The translations under genes and the position numbers were made by a program. Below are positions 11,401 through 23,200 of a stretch of DNA of 64,000 nucleotides, piece after piece. The notes beneath the pieces are model-generated. The model searched no databases. It was not told where the DNA came from and worked only from the letters and a program-made list of their open reading frames with translations. The DNA is taken from assembly GCF_000002995.4 (NCBI RefSeq), contig NW_025062478.1, positions 3,758,001 to 3,822,000 of the forward strand, written 5' to 3'. This DNA is from Brugia malayi (lineage: Eukaryota; Nematoda; Chromadorea; Rhabditida; Onchocercidae). How positions within the stretch are numbered: position 1 is the first letter of the stretch; each line of letters opens with the position of its first letter.

Positions 11401-11631
11401 TTAAACAAAAAAAAAAAAAATTCTGATTATTTATGTTATGAAATGAAAATTGATAACTTATAAAGATGGAAAAAAAGAGACAAAAAAGAGGAAAAAGAAA
11501 AGGAAATTTTAATATTTAATTGATTCTAATAATAGTATTTTTATTTTAAAATAAATGAAATTAATTAAATAATTATAGATTAATTACATTGCAAAAATAA
11601 AATTTAAGGGAAATGATAAATGAGGTGAAGG

Positions 11632-11634
11632 TGA

Positions 11635-11670
<36 letters not shown>

Positions 11671-11688
11671 AGAGAGGGAAGGAAAAGA
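11632..11688 (+). repeat. (GA)n / GGGA microsatellite
   Basis: An uninterrupted GA run is followed by GGGAGAGGGAGAGA and GGAAGG variants, all purine on the plus strand. Confidence 0.9.
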
Positions 11689-12150
11689 TAAATAATAGCA
11701 AAGAAATGAAGAAATGATCTAAATGAAAGAATAAAAAAGAGAAAAAAACGAAGTGATACAATTACGAAAGGAAATTTGCTTTAAATAAAATTGTATCTTT
11801 TTTTTGCAAATTTCGTTTTTTTTTTCTTTTTCAATTTTTCTTTTCCTTTTCACTCTTTTTCTCTCTCATTATTCTATTCTTCCTTCTTTTCTCTTCTTCT
11901 TTGTCTTCTCTACTTTATTGTTATTTTCCTTTTTTTTTTCAAATTTTTATCTTTTTTTGCTATAAAATACACAATGAAATGAATTGAAAAGTATATAATT
12001 AACCAAGCATACAACAAAATATCGTCGTCTACCTGTGCAATGTTAATAAAGGTGTAATTAATGAATGAATTGCTCAATAATCATCTTTCAAAACAGGATT
12101 TTATGACGTACGTACGTATGTGTATGCATACACATATGTCAGTTAGATAA

Positions 12151-12201
12151 GAGAGAGAGAGGGAGAGACAGAGAGAGAGAGAGGGAGAGAGAGGGAGAGA
12201 A
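12151..12201 (+). repeat. (GA)n microsatellite with GGGA interruptions
   Basis: GAGAGAGA blocks alternate with GGGAGAGA. The tract again carries purines on the plus strand. Confidence 0.9.
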
Positions 12202-12644
12202 GATTTTATTTCAAACTACATTTTTCCAACAAAGGTAGTCAAAAATTCTGTTTATATTTCGTGATGTAGCCATCTTTGCTAACTAATCATGTCGAATTTA
12301 TACATGAAATTATTTATTATTTACCGTGTATTCATTTATTTGTTTATTTTTTCCTTATTTATTATTTGTTTATTTACTTATTATTTATTGTAGTTTATTT
12401 ACAAATTAAACATTAGTAAAACAATAATAATATAATAATAAATAAAAAAAATTACTTATTTATTCTTATTTATTTATTTATTGTTATTATTATTGTTATT
12501 ATTACTGATAGTTATTATTAGAGTTGTATTTCCTAAATAATGAAATAAATGATAATATGATATTTAACATTGGTAATACAAACGAATAATATTACTCATA
12601 ACTGTATTAAAAACAATATTAATGATAGCGATAATAATAGTAAT

Positions 12645-12692
12645 GATGATGATGATGATGATGATGATGGTGATGATGATAATGATGATTGG
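12645..12692 (+). repeat. (GAT)n trinucleotide repeat just before the Kunitz-gene exon
   Basis: A run of ATG/GAT triplets with GGT and AAT interruptions ends about 15 bp before the acceptor ATTCTCAG at 12701-12708. One frame through it (poly-Met, then MIGSMNSQ) is open into the exon at 12709. An unspliced start here cannot be excluded, though it would give no signal peptide. Confidence 0.85.
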
Positions 12693-12708
12693 ATCGATGA
12701 ATTCTCAG

Positions 12709-15681
12709 AACACAATTGATGCATTACCATTTCCAAATGATTTTGACTCATTTCTCGAAATGTTATTTGAACATGTAGAATGTTAGTTTATTTGTTGTTT
12801 ACTAATAAAAAATTTTTTTCTCACTTATAATTATTTGTTTCATTTTTTATTTTGTTTCTTTCTGGAATTAACAAATTTTCTAAATTTCTTTTTTATTTAT
12901 TTGTAATAGACTAATATGATAATTTAAAAAAAACTTAAATATAATAATTTAAATGTGATAACTTAAAGATTGAAAAACACTGCAAAATAAAACATATCGT
13001 TGAATGCATTCTTATGCAACTTAGATTGCATGCATCCTTGCATGCATATCAACTGTAGTGCAAATGCATGCCTGTTGCGTTTGCATGTATCAATTACTTT
13101 TTTATCTTTTAACATTAGAAATGTAATAATAATAATAATAATAATAATCTAATTCAAATTATAGGTGAAGATTTTCTCTCAGATAATAAATGGTCTGCAG
13201 TTGCTTTACGAGATTGTAAACCATACGTATGCAACTTTCCACGTGAAATTTGCAGACGACCTGCAGCAAAATATCAGGATGTGACAAGTAATAGATGCTC
13301 TAGAATACCTGAGAATGTAATTTCTCTTTTGTTGTAGTTTTTTTTTTTTTTAAATAAACAATAATAAAAAATATTTGTATCAAAAACTTTCGAAATTTGC
13401 AATACTATTTGAAAGGAAATAATACTATTAATTATTTTAGGAAGCAAACAAATAATAATTTGTTTAAATAAATTTGAAGGAATTATATTTTTTGTAATAT
13501 TTTTGACTTGTATACTTGAATAAAACTTTACATTCTTTTCAAGAAAAATTATTTCATTCCTTCTTTTTTTTTTTAAAAAAAAAAAAAGAAGAAAATGGAC
13601 GAAATTATATTTTCTTCTTTTTTTTGAATAGTTTCAAAATTTCGTTAAATAATAATTGTAGTGTTTGATAGCAGCAAATGGTGGAATAGCACTAACAACT
13701 GATACTAATACTTTTACCGATAATAGAATTACAAATTCAAATATCGAAGAACTGGAATTAACAACAGTTGCATCGTCACTGTCAAGTTATTTCAATTTTC
13801 AATTTTCCACCAAGATATCACCATTTCTTCCCACTACAGGTTTAGTAATACTTTTTTTTTTTTAAATTTCAATTCACTGAATCATAAAATTTTAACTCTT
13901 TACTGTAATTAAATTAATAACAATTTGGAAAAAAAAATCTCTGAAATAACAGTGTCCAATTTTAAATTTTCTAAAATCTTTGATTTTGCAATCGATGCCT
14001 ATTAATTTGTAGATATAATCGTTTATCTATAATTCAGCTATAATTCAAATTTATATTTGCATCAAATATGCTATAATTCAAGATTTATTTGTTTTTTTCT
14101 AATTAATTCCGAATATTTAAAATTTTTTTTCAAAAAATTGTTATTTACTTTTTGAGCTTCATTTTTTGATTCATTTCTTTTTATCTAAATTATTTCTCAT
14201 TTTTCAATTTAATGATTTATCATTTAAGTTCAGCTTAGAAAGTTTTCAAAAGCAAAAAATTAAGTTTGAAAATTAGTTTGATTAATTAATGAAAATTTCC
14301 AGAAATAGCAACCAAATCAATTGATAATTTAGTAGAAATCTGTAATTTGGATCAACCACGAGGAAGATATTGTGGATTTACAATCAAAGTAGCTTATAAC
14401 AAGTTAGTTTTAAAAAAATTTAGCTTATAACAAGTTAGTTTTTTAAATTTTACCAAATTTTTTAATTTATCATTGCTAAAAAGTAATGCAATTATTGTTC
14501 ATAAAGATTAATGTACTTTTTAGTATAAAAGTAGTGATAACAATAGTTAACCTTTTTTGATAATGATTTTAAAATGAAATAAGATTATCATTTGTAACCA
14601 TTAACTGTCACCAAGAAACTATTCCTTTTAAGTACAATTTTCTAGTTGTAAAATTTAGAAAGAAAGAAACAAAAATTGCAAAAATTTAGAAAATGAATAA
14701 ATTTTTTTAATAATGGAATTTGTCATTAACGCAAAAAATATAACTTAAATATTTCTTTTTTTGAAGATATAATCAACGATGTGAAGAATTTTGGTTTCCT
14801 GGTTGTCGCACAGTTGAAACAAATCAAAATTTATTTGACACTGTAGCAGAATGTATGAAAAAGACTGATATTTGTAGAGGTGTGCATTTTTTTTATTTGG
14901 GTCTAAAAAAAAAAAAAATTATTTTTAATTTACAATAATTGCTCCCGTTAATATTAATAGTTGGTTGCAATTTTAGGTTTAAATCAAATGAACAGTTTTA
15001 ATTTGAAAATTATTTTGATGGAAAAATATTTCTAATAATTCATTTCTTTTTTATTAATTAAAAAAACAAAAATAAAAACATTTAGTATAATTTATTTCTT
15101 GTTTTAATTAGTTGGGAAAGTTCGAAATATACTGATTTTAATCATTTAAATATAGCACAATATAGCATTTAAATATAGCACACTAACGAATTTTTTCTAT
15201 TAATATCAGTTTAATTGGGTAAATATCAGAAATCATTTTAGGTACCGGAACCTTTGTACCATTTTTCACCACTCGTCATCCATTAATGCCAGCTTCCATA
15301 GAACCACCATCACCACCAGTACCATTAGTTGAACCATTTTTGGCAACTACCACGATACCTCAAGCAAAGATTGTTGATATTAATACATCAGTAAAATCTA
15401 GAGTGGCACCAACAGCTCGACCACCACGATTGTTACCATGGATTTCAGGTGAAGTGGTAAATCCACATGTTTCAGTTGTTGATCCACAATCTTCGCTAAA
15501 ACCATCGCAATTAACAGTACAACCATATTGGATGACTAGTCCTTCCGGTGCCAAAATGATACTTAGTTTAATTTCGAACAGTATATCACAGTTAACCGGT
15601 GGTGGATTGGGTAATACGGAGGACAGTGGTGGTTTTTTGTATCAGATACCTCAATTTCTTCGTTTACTACAGAGAGGATGA
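12709..15681 (+). CDS. Kunitz-domain, Cys-rich, probably secreted protein (5' exon missing)
   Basis: Six exons join in phase: 12709-12781, 13165-13316, 13662-13839, 14303-14402, 14767-14879 and 15242-15681 (TGA). They give about 351 residues. The first ~75 residues include a Cys-rich stretch (DCKPYVCNFPREICRR). A Ser/Thr-rich linker follows, then one Kunitz-type domain: ICNLDQPRGRYC, GFTIKVAYN, RCEEFWFPGC, then two more Cys. The tail after residue 200 is Pro/Thr/Ser-rich (PPSPPVPLVEP, TARPPRLLPW). Cys spacing is 9-14-7-15-6, against 8-15-7-12-3 in BPTI, and Gly occupies the P1 position after Cys2, so trypsin-like inhibition is doubtful. The fold, the conserved F..GC and the six Cys support the family. 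Disulfides imply secretion, but no signal peptide was found, so an upstream exon is expected. AATAAA at 15924-15929 is a likely poly(A) signal. Confidence 0.78.
13027..13087 (+). promoter_or_regulatory. Cluster of four TGCATG motifs (Fox-type splicing enhancer candidate)
   Basis: TGCATG occurs at 13027-13032, 13039-13044, 13065-13070 and 13082-13087, 78-138 nt upstream of the acceptor at 13163-13164. (U)GCAUG is the established binding site of RBFOX/FOX-1/ASD-1 splicing factors, which act from introns flanking regulated exons. An (AAT)n run at 13125-13148 lies between the cluster and the acceptor. Confidence 0.45.
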
Positions 15682-17255
15682 GAAAGGATAAAAATTCATT
15701 CCTCTGTAATATATTTTATTTTATTTGTTCAATTGCTGCTACTGTAACAAATTTTTCACTTCTTTTTACTTCCTATACTGTACCAAGTTATACTGTAATC
15801 AAGTATACTGTAACTGTAACATTGGAGATATAATTGTTAGCTTTAGATAAAATTTAAAAAATGCTTAAAAGATACTTTCATTTATACGTAAGCTTTTCTT
15901 TTTTGCAAATGTATTGCTATTTTAATAAAGTTTACAGTTCTCATATTTTAAAATAGCTATTTTTTAAAATTAATTTGAATCATTACAAGTATGATTTATA
16001 TTTCATAAGTTTGATTTATAACTAAAAAGAGATCTTTACTTCAATTTATTTTTTCTCATGCTTATCACAATTATTTATTAATCAGTTTATAATTAATAAT
16101 TAGTAAGAATAATTAAAGAATAATTAATTTTTTGCCTAAGACCATTTTTTATAGCTTTTTCTTTAGAGCCTAAATATTTTAAGATTAGCAAATTAGCCAA
16201 TTTATTAATTTCCAGTGAGTATTGATCATTCAAAACGATATTGAATGATGAGTAAGCAAAAAGAAATTAATAAATCTTAAATTGATATTTTAAATTCAAA
16301 TATTAGTTTGCATTTAAAATACGTACACGAAATCGATATGTTGTACCTATCTATTCAATAATAAGTAAAACTTGAATAAGTTGAATAATGAATAAGTTAA
16401 TGAATGAACAGGGATAATGAATAAGTTATCTTTAATTATTATTTACGATTACCATTTTTTCTTTAACTTTTTGCAGTAAAATGTATTTGAAATAGAAATT
16501 TTCCATCTGCAAGAGCTTACCTGTTATCAGCGCTGATTTACTCTATTTCATCAAATATTTATGTTTATTTTTTCCAATATATTGTTGACATATTTTGAAT
16601 ATTGTACTCTTCTCATTCCTTATTAGAATCCTCAGTTTTATTTGATGAAGAAATTATACTATGACTAAATTTAATTTATAGAAAAACTGCTTTTAATGCT
16701 TTCAAAATGGAGCACTTTATGGAATTTAGCACAATTTAATTAGCAGTTACAATGAACAAAATAATAGTGTAGAAAATGTAAAATAAAAATTGTAAATTTA
16801 TAATTTGTCCATTAATTTGTAATTAAGCCCGTAAGTAATTAACTGAATACTTTAATAATTAATTCTTATTGTCATAATATTACAATCATTCCGAGATCTC
16901 TCCTGATAACATTATTCATTAATTAATTGATTTCATACAAGAAAAAAAAGTGATAAAAAAGTATTGATAATAACAAATTGTATATTTTACATGTCATTCA
17001 ATAATTAATGCCATTAACAAAAAAATTTGCATAAACTTTTTTTTTGTTTATTTTTTGTTTTCCTACTATATAATGCATATAACTGTAAAAAATGAAGCAG
17101 TAATTAGATAAAAATGAAATTTAATTAAAATTTAAGGAAAATCATGAATAATTGTTTGTATTTAACTTAACTGCTGTGATTTTAACTTTTAAAGTAAAAT
17201 AACTGAACAAAAAAAAAAAGAGTAGAAAGGTAATAAAATTAGGAATAATTTAATA
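15682..17255. other. Convergent intergenic region (3' ends of Kunitz and GPCR genes)
   Basis: This holds the 3' UTRs of two genes that point at each other. AATAAA at 15924-15929 serves the plus-strand gene. On the minus strand an AATAAA (TTTATT at about 17047) lies some 200 bp past the GPCR stop. No extra exon was seen. Confidence 0.45.
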
Positions 17256-20200
17256 CTAAAAAAGGCCATAAATTATAGGATTAACGACTGGATTAAAAAC
17301 AATTAGCGCATTTAAAAAATTTAATGTATCCATGAAAACTCCGTCATTTTCTGTTGGCATTGTTAATGTATTCATCATTGCTAGCATATTGTACGGTGAC
17401 CATAAAATTAAATATGCAATAAGTGTCAATGCTGCTTGACGTTTAGCTATCTGAAAAGTAAATTAGAAAAATTTTGAAAAAAAAAAAGAAAAATAAAATT
17501 TATTTTTTGAAAAACGGAAAGTTTAAAATTATTCTTTGCATGAAAACATGTTAATATCACATTAAATTGGCATTCGTTGACAAATTTCAATATAAAATTG
17601 ATATTTGCTTTATTTTTTTTTTTTTTGTTTTGGTTTTTTTTTTTTTGTTTACAGAATTAAAAAAAAAATTTGACGGAAAAAAAATTTTTAAATATTCGCA
17701 TGGTGTATTTTGCTATATGATTAAGAAATGTGATATGCAAATGATATTTTGTTATCAAAAAAAAAAAAAAAAAAAAAGTTAAAAATGTTTTCATAAATTG
17801 CGGAATAAATTATAAATTTAAATATGCATCATATAGAAATTAATACATTTGAAGAGAAATATTGAAATTAAAATAATTCTAAACAATGTAGTTTGTTTTG
17901 TAAGTGAATGTATTCAGTTTAAAAAAAAAAAATTTTTGTATTATTCAGAGATCGTTTATGAAAGAAAAACAAGAATTGAAATAATTGAAATTCGAAAAAA
18001 ATTTTCAACTCTTTTAACATACTGTTCAATTTTAATTCAATCTAAATTTAACTTCGTTTGCTGTTTTTAATTTACATTTTACCTCTTTAGAAAAAGTACA
18101 GTTATTTTGTGTTATTTTATATTTACATTAAATTTACAACAAATATATTTTACAAGTTTAGTACAGCATATTAAAAAAAAAAATTAAATCGTTATTGATT
18201 TAAAAATTTTAAATCTTTTCTTTCCTTTTTTTTTTGCTCAAAAAAAAAAAAGCGAAATCATTTGAAAGATAGGAAAACACGATAAGACAACAATAAGTTT
18301 ACATTCAAAACTAATTTTAGCACTAGTTTAAATTTGAAATTTAATTCGTTATAGTAATAGTCTTATGTAATTTCACAGTAAATTAAAATAATTTTCCATA
18401 TTTAAATATTATGACTACTTTAAGTATTTAATAATTACATTTCAATCGTTAATTACATTTTTTTTTTCTTTAGGAAAACGAAGAAATAAATTTTATAATT
18501 ATTTAATATTATTTTTTATAAGACATTCGAAATCATAATAACAAATATATGTGATACATAAATTTTTTACAAGATTAATTATTTTTGAAATTTTTATAAG
18601 GAAAAAAAATTTCAAATAAAAATGTTATCAAAAACATCTATGATATAATATAATAATCGTTCTTCATTGTTAGAGTATTTTGTCCAATTTAATGTAATAC
18701 ACATTTTATTGTATGTGAAATTCGGAGAGAGGGAGGGAGAGAGAGAGGAAGAGAAATAAAGAAAGAGGGAAAGAAAGAATGAACAAATAATTGTTACTTT
18801 TATTTTATATAATGAATCATAGTTAACTGATTCTAATCTAAATAAGATTTTGCAATTAATTCAATTCATTTAATTTTTTTGGCTTAATTAAAACATATAA
18901 TAAAATTATAAAAATTGTATATTTTCTCATTTTTTGTTTCCTTTTTTCAACAAATTTAAAAAACGATTAAATTACATAAATTAAATTAAATACCTTTGAA
19001 GCTTTACATAATGTTTGTAAGACTAATGGACCAATAGTAGTAGAAGAATCTAACGTAACAATCGGCGAATTATTTTCCATTGAAATTGTATGCGCATTAG
19101 TTGACGTTGACGTTGACGTAACTGCTGTCATTGCTATTCTTCTAAAAAAAAAAAAAGCAAAAATTTTTTGATTATTTTAAATTGCTAAAAATTTCACACA
19201 AAATAATATCTATTTGTTTCATTTGTAATTAAATTAACTTATGAAAATATTAAATTTAAAGATAAATTTGTTTCTATGATAAATTTATAAATAATAAACG
19301 TTTATTATTTACATTAAAATAGCTATGGTGAAGTATGAATAATTTATTTCAATTCATTTCTAATTTTCAATTTCAAAATGAGTTTTTTTTTTTTGTTGTT
19401 ATTCTACTTTGGATTATTTTATAATTTAAAAAAAAAAATTTTCTTTTTCTTTCATTGAATTTATTAAAAACATTCAAAATTTTAATAATATACTAATTCA
19501 TATTCATTAAAAAAAAAAAAATTTAAAATTTGTCTTTCTATAAAAAAAAAATGCTAATTTGTTTATGAAAAAGAGGAAAAAGGTCAAAAAAAAAGTAACA
19601 AAAATTATATTATCAAAAAAAAAAAAAAAAAAACGAAGGATAACTTTTACATTTTAAAATTTAAATAAATTTTTAAGAAAAAGGAAGAAAGAAAAGAAAA
19701 TATATTTTTTATTTTAGCACTTACGAGCTAGCATTTAAATTGCCATACTGTTTATTCCGTGATATACGTGAAATAATATAAGTAATGTATGAAGGACGAT
19801 CAGCTGAAAATTTAATGAATTTGAAAAATTGTAAATAAATTTCAATTTTGTTTTTTTTTTTTCTCCTCCTTCACTCAATGACTAATGTTAACAAATTAAA
19901 ATTGCATTACAATTATTATTTTTCATTTCCTCATTAGTAGAATAAAGTGAAAAATTTTTTTTTTGATTTTCGAAAAAAAAAAAACTCAAAATTAGAAATT
20001 ATTATAATTAAACGATTATATTATTAAAAATAAGCAGTAAATTGGACAACTAATTTGATTTACTTTTTGATAAATTTTATCTAACAAATAATTAACTATT
20101 GATTACATATCATTCATCAAAATTATTCATTTCATATTTACTATTTTAGAGGGTTTAATTTTTTTTTCAATTTTAAAATGATAACGTTTCAATTTATTAG

Positions 20201-23200
20201 AATTAAATAATAATGCAAAATTATTCATAATTTTTAAATTATTTAAATTAAAAAATTTCATTCTACCATTTTTATTATTACTATTAAATTTATAATACAT
20301 TTGCATTTTTTTTTACAAAAAAAAATTTTGCCATTGAATTACCAAACAAAAACAATTAAATTATTTCCAAAAAAAAAAAAAAAGGTAATGATTATAATAA
20401 AAGTGAAAAGAATTTAAAAATTTTACTATGCCAATTTCGTCGTTTCATCGAATTAAATTTACAAATGACAAACATATATGAAAATGCAATAATTGTTGTT
20501 GGAATCCAAAAAACAAGCAATAAATGTGTTATATTATACATTTTTTCTAATCGAAGAACCTAAAAAGAATTGAATTGAAATATAAAATTATATATTTTAT
20601 CCTAGAATTTAAATCAAATTTATCAAAAAAAAAAATATTACTTTAACAACGATAATTTAAGATTATCATTACAAAAACTTTTTGTTTCCCATTTTCCATC
20701 TTTTTCTATTTTTCATCTTTATTTTATTTGAATTTTTGATTTATCTATTTGTTCATTTATCTATTTATTTTCTATCTTGAATTTAATTTCTATTATTTTT
20801 TTTTTTTTGAAAAAAAAAGAAATCTTGAGAAATTAAAGAAATTTAAAAGACTAAAAAAAGAAATTAATTAATTAATAATAATATATACCTGATAGAAATT
20901 AGTTGTTAATTGATGCTTTTCTTGATCTGTTTCAGCTAATTGCATTTGAATGTCATATTTGTAAGCATAAATTGTCCATATTGGTGTACATTGGCTGAGA
21001 AATTTTTGTAATGGAAAAAGAAGCAAAATAATAATTAAATTTAAAATTAATTGAAAAAAATAAAATGAAAAAAGTTCGAAAGATAATTAATTTAATCCAT
21101 TTAAATAATTTCATCAAATATTGTTTAATCTTACTATAAATGCTATTACAAGTAATGTTATTTCTAGTTGGCTGAGGAATTTTTGTAGCAGAAAAAAATT
21201 TGCTGAAGAAAAATTAAACTTTCAATGAAAGTAAGACAAAATAAAAAAAGGACGGAGAATGTTTTAGGTTGCACGTTCACGTACACGTATTAATTTTACG
21301 TATTTAATGTTACATGAATGTTTTTCTACTACAATCACCTATAATCATCACTTTTTTTTTTGAAAAGTATCCTGTCGCTTTGTGAGGAAGAGTAAGCCAT
21401 GAATCATGCGACAGAGCTAAATTCTTATATTCGTAAGTTATGCGACAAAGGGCGGATCATAAGTAGATGAATGTAAGCCGCAAGTTATGTGACAAAGGAA
21501 TAGCCGTAAATCAAGCGACAAAGGCTATTACAAGGAATGCGACAAAGACTGTTACAAGTAATGCGACCGAGGCTGTTCCAAGTAATGCGACAAAGAAATG
21601 CGACAAGGAAATGCGACAAAGGTTATTACAAGTAATGCGACAAAGAAATGCGACAAGGAAATGTGACAAAGGTTGTTACAAGTAATGCGACAAAGAAATG
21701 CGACAAGGAAATGCGACAAAGGCTGTTACAAGTAATGCGACAAAGAAATGCGACAAGGAAATGCGACAAAGGCTGTTACAAGTAATGCGACAAAGGCTGT
21801 TACAAGTAATGCGACCGAGGCTGTTCCAAGTAATGCGACAAAGAAATGCGACAAGGAAATGTGACAAAGGTTATTACAAGTAATGCGACAAAGGTTGTTA
21901 CAAGTAATGCGACCGAGGCTGTTCCAAGTAATGCGACAAAGAAATGCGACAAGGAAATGTGACAAAGGTTATTACAAGTAATGCGACAAAGGTTGTTACA
22001 AGTAATGCGACAAAGAAATGCGACAAGGAAACGCGACAAAGGCTGTTACAAGTAATGCGACAAAGGTTGTTACAAGTAATGCGACCGAGGCTGTTCCAAG
22101 TAATGCGACAAAGAAATGCGACAAGGAAATGTGACAAAGGTTATTACAAGTAATGCGACAAAGGTTATTACAAGTAATGCGACAAAGGTTGTTACAAGTA
22201 ATGCGACCGAGGCTGTTCCAAGTAATGCGACAAAGAAATGCGACAAGGAAATGTGACAAAGGTTATTACAAGTAATGCGACAAAGGTTATTACAAGTAAT
22301 GCGACAAAGGTTGTTATAAGTAATGCGACCGAGGCTGTTCCAAGTAATGCGACAAAGAAATGCGACAAGGAAACGCGACAAAGGTTATTACAAGTAATGC
22401 GACAAAGGTTGTTACAAGTAATGCGACCGAGGCTGTTCCAAGTAATGCGACCGAGGCTGTTCCAAGTAATGCGACAAAGAAATGCGACAAGGAAATGTGA
22501 CAAAGGTTATTACAAGTAATGCGACAAAGGTTATTACAAGTAATGCGACAAAGGTTGTTACAAGTAATGCGACCGAGGCTGTTCCAAGTAATGCGACAAA
22601 GAAATGCGACAAGGAAATGTGACAAAGGTTATTACAAGTAATGCGACAAAGGTTATTACAAGTAATGCGACAAAGGTTGTTACAAGTAATGCGACCGAGG
22701 CTGTTCCAAGTAATGCGACAAAGAAATGCGACAAGGAAATGTGACAAAGGTTATTACAAGTAATGCGACAAAGGTTATTACAAGTAATGCGACAAAGGTT
22801 GTTATAAGTAATGCGACCGAGGCTGTTCCAAGTAATGCGACAAAGAAATGCGACAAGGAAACGCGACAAAGGTTATTACAAGTAATGCGACAAAGGTTGT
22901 TACAAGTAATGCGACCGAGGCTGTTCCAAGTAATGCGACAAAGAAATGCGACAAGGAAATGTGACAAAGGTTATTACAAGTAATGCGACAAAGGTTGTTA
23001 CAAGTAATGCGACAAAGAAATGCGACAAGGAAATGTGACAAAGGCTGTTACAAGTAATGCGATAAAGAAATGCGACAAGGAAATGCGACAAAGGCTGTTA
23101 CAAGTAATGCGACAAAGGTTGTTACAAGTAATGCGATAAAGAAATGCGACAAGGAAATGCGACAAAGGCTGTTACAAGTAATGCGATAAAGAAATGCGAC

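Larger units (their letters stand above)
8721..12708. other. Gene-free AT-rich stretch with microsatellites
   Basis: About 4 kb without a credible exon. It holds long T runs (for example 9169-9187), several GA-rich tracts annotated separately, an ATTCATTTCA-type repeat and AAT/TTA-rich sequence at 12310-12600. A frame at 12289-12390 begins MSNLYMKLFIIYRVF and is very hydrophobic. It could hold a signal-peptide exon for the downstream Kunitz gene, but I find no convincing donor. Confidence 0.45.
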
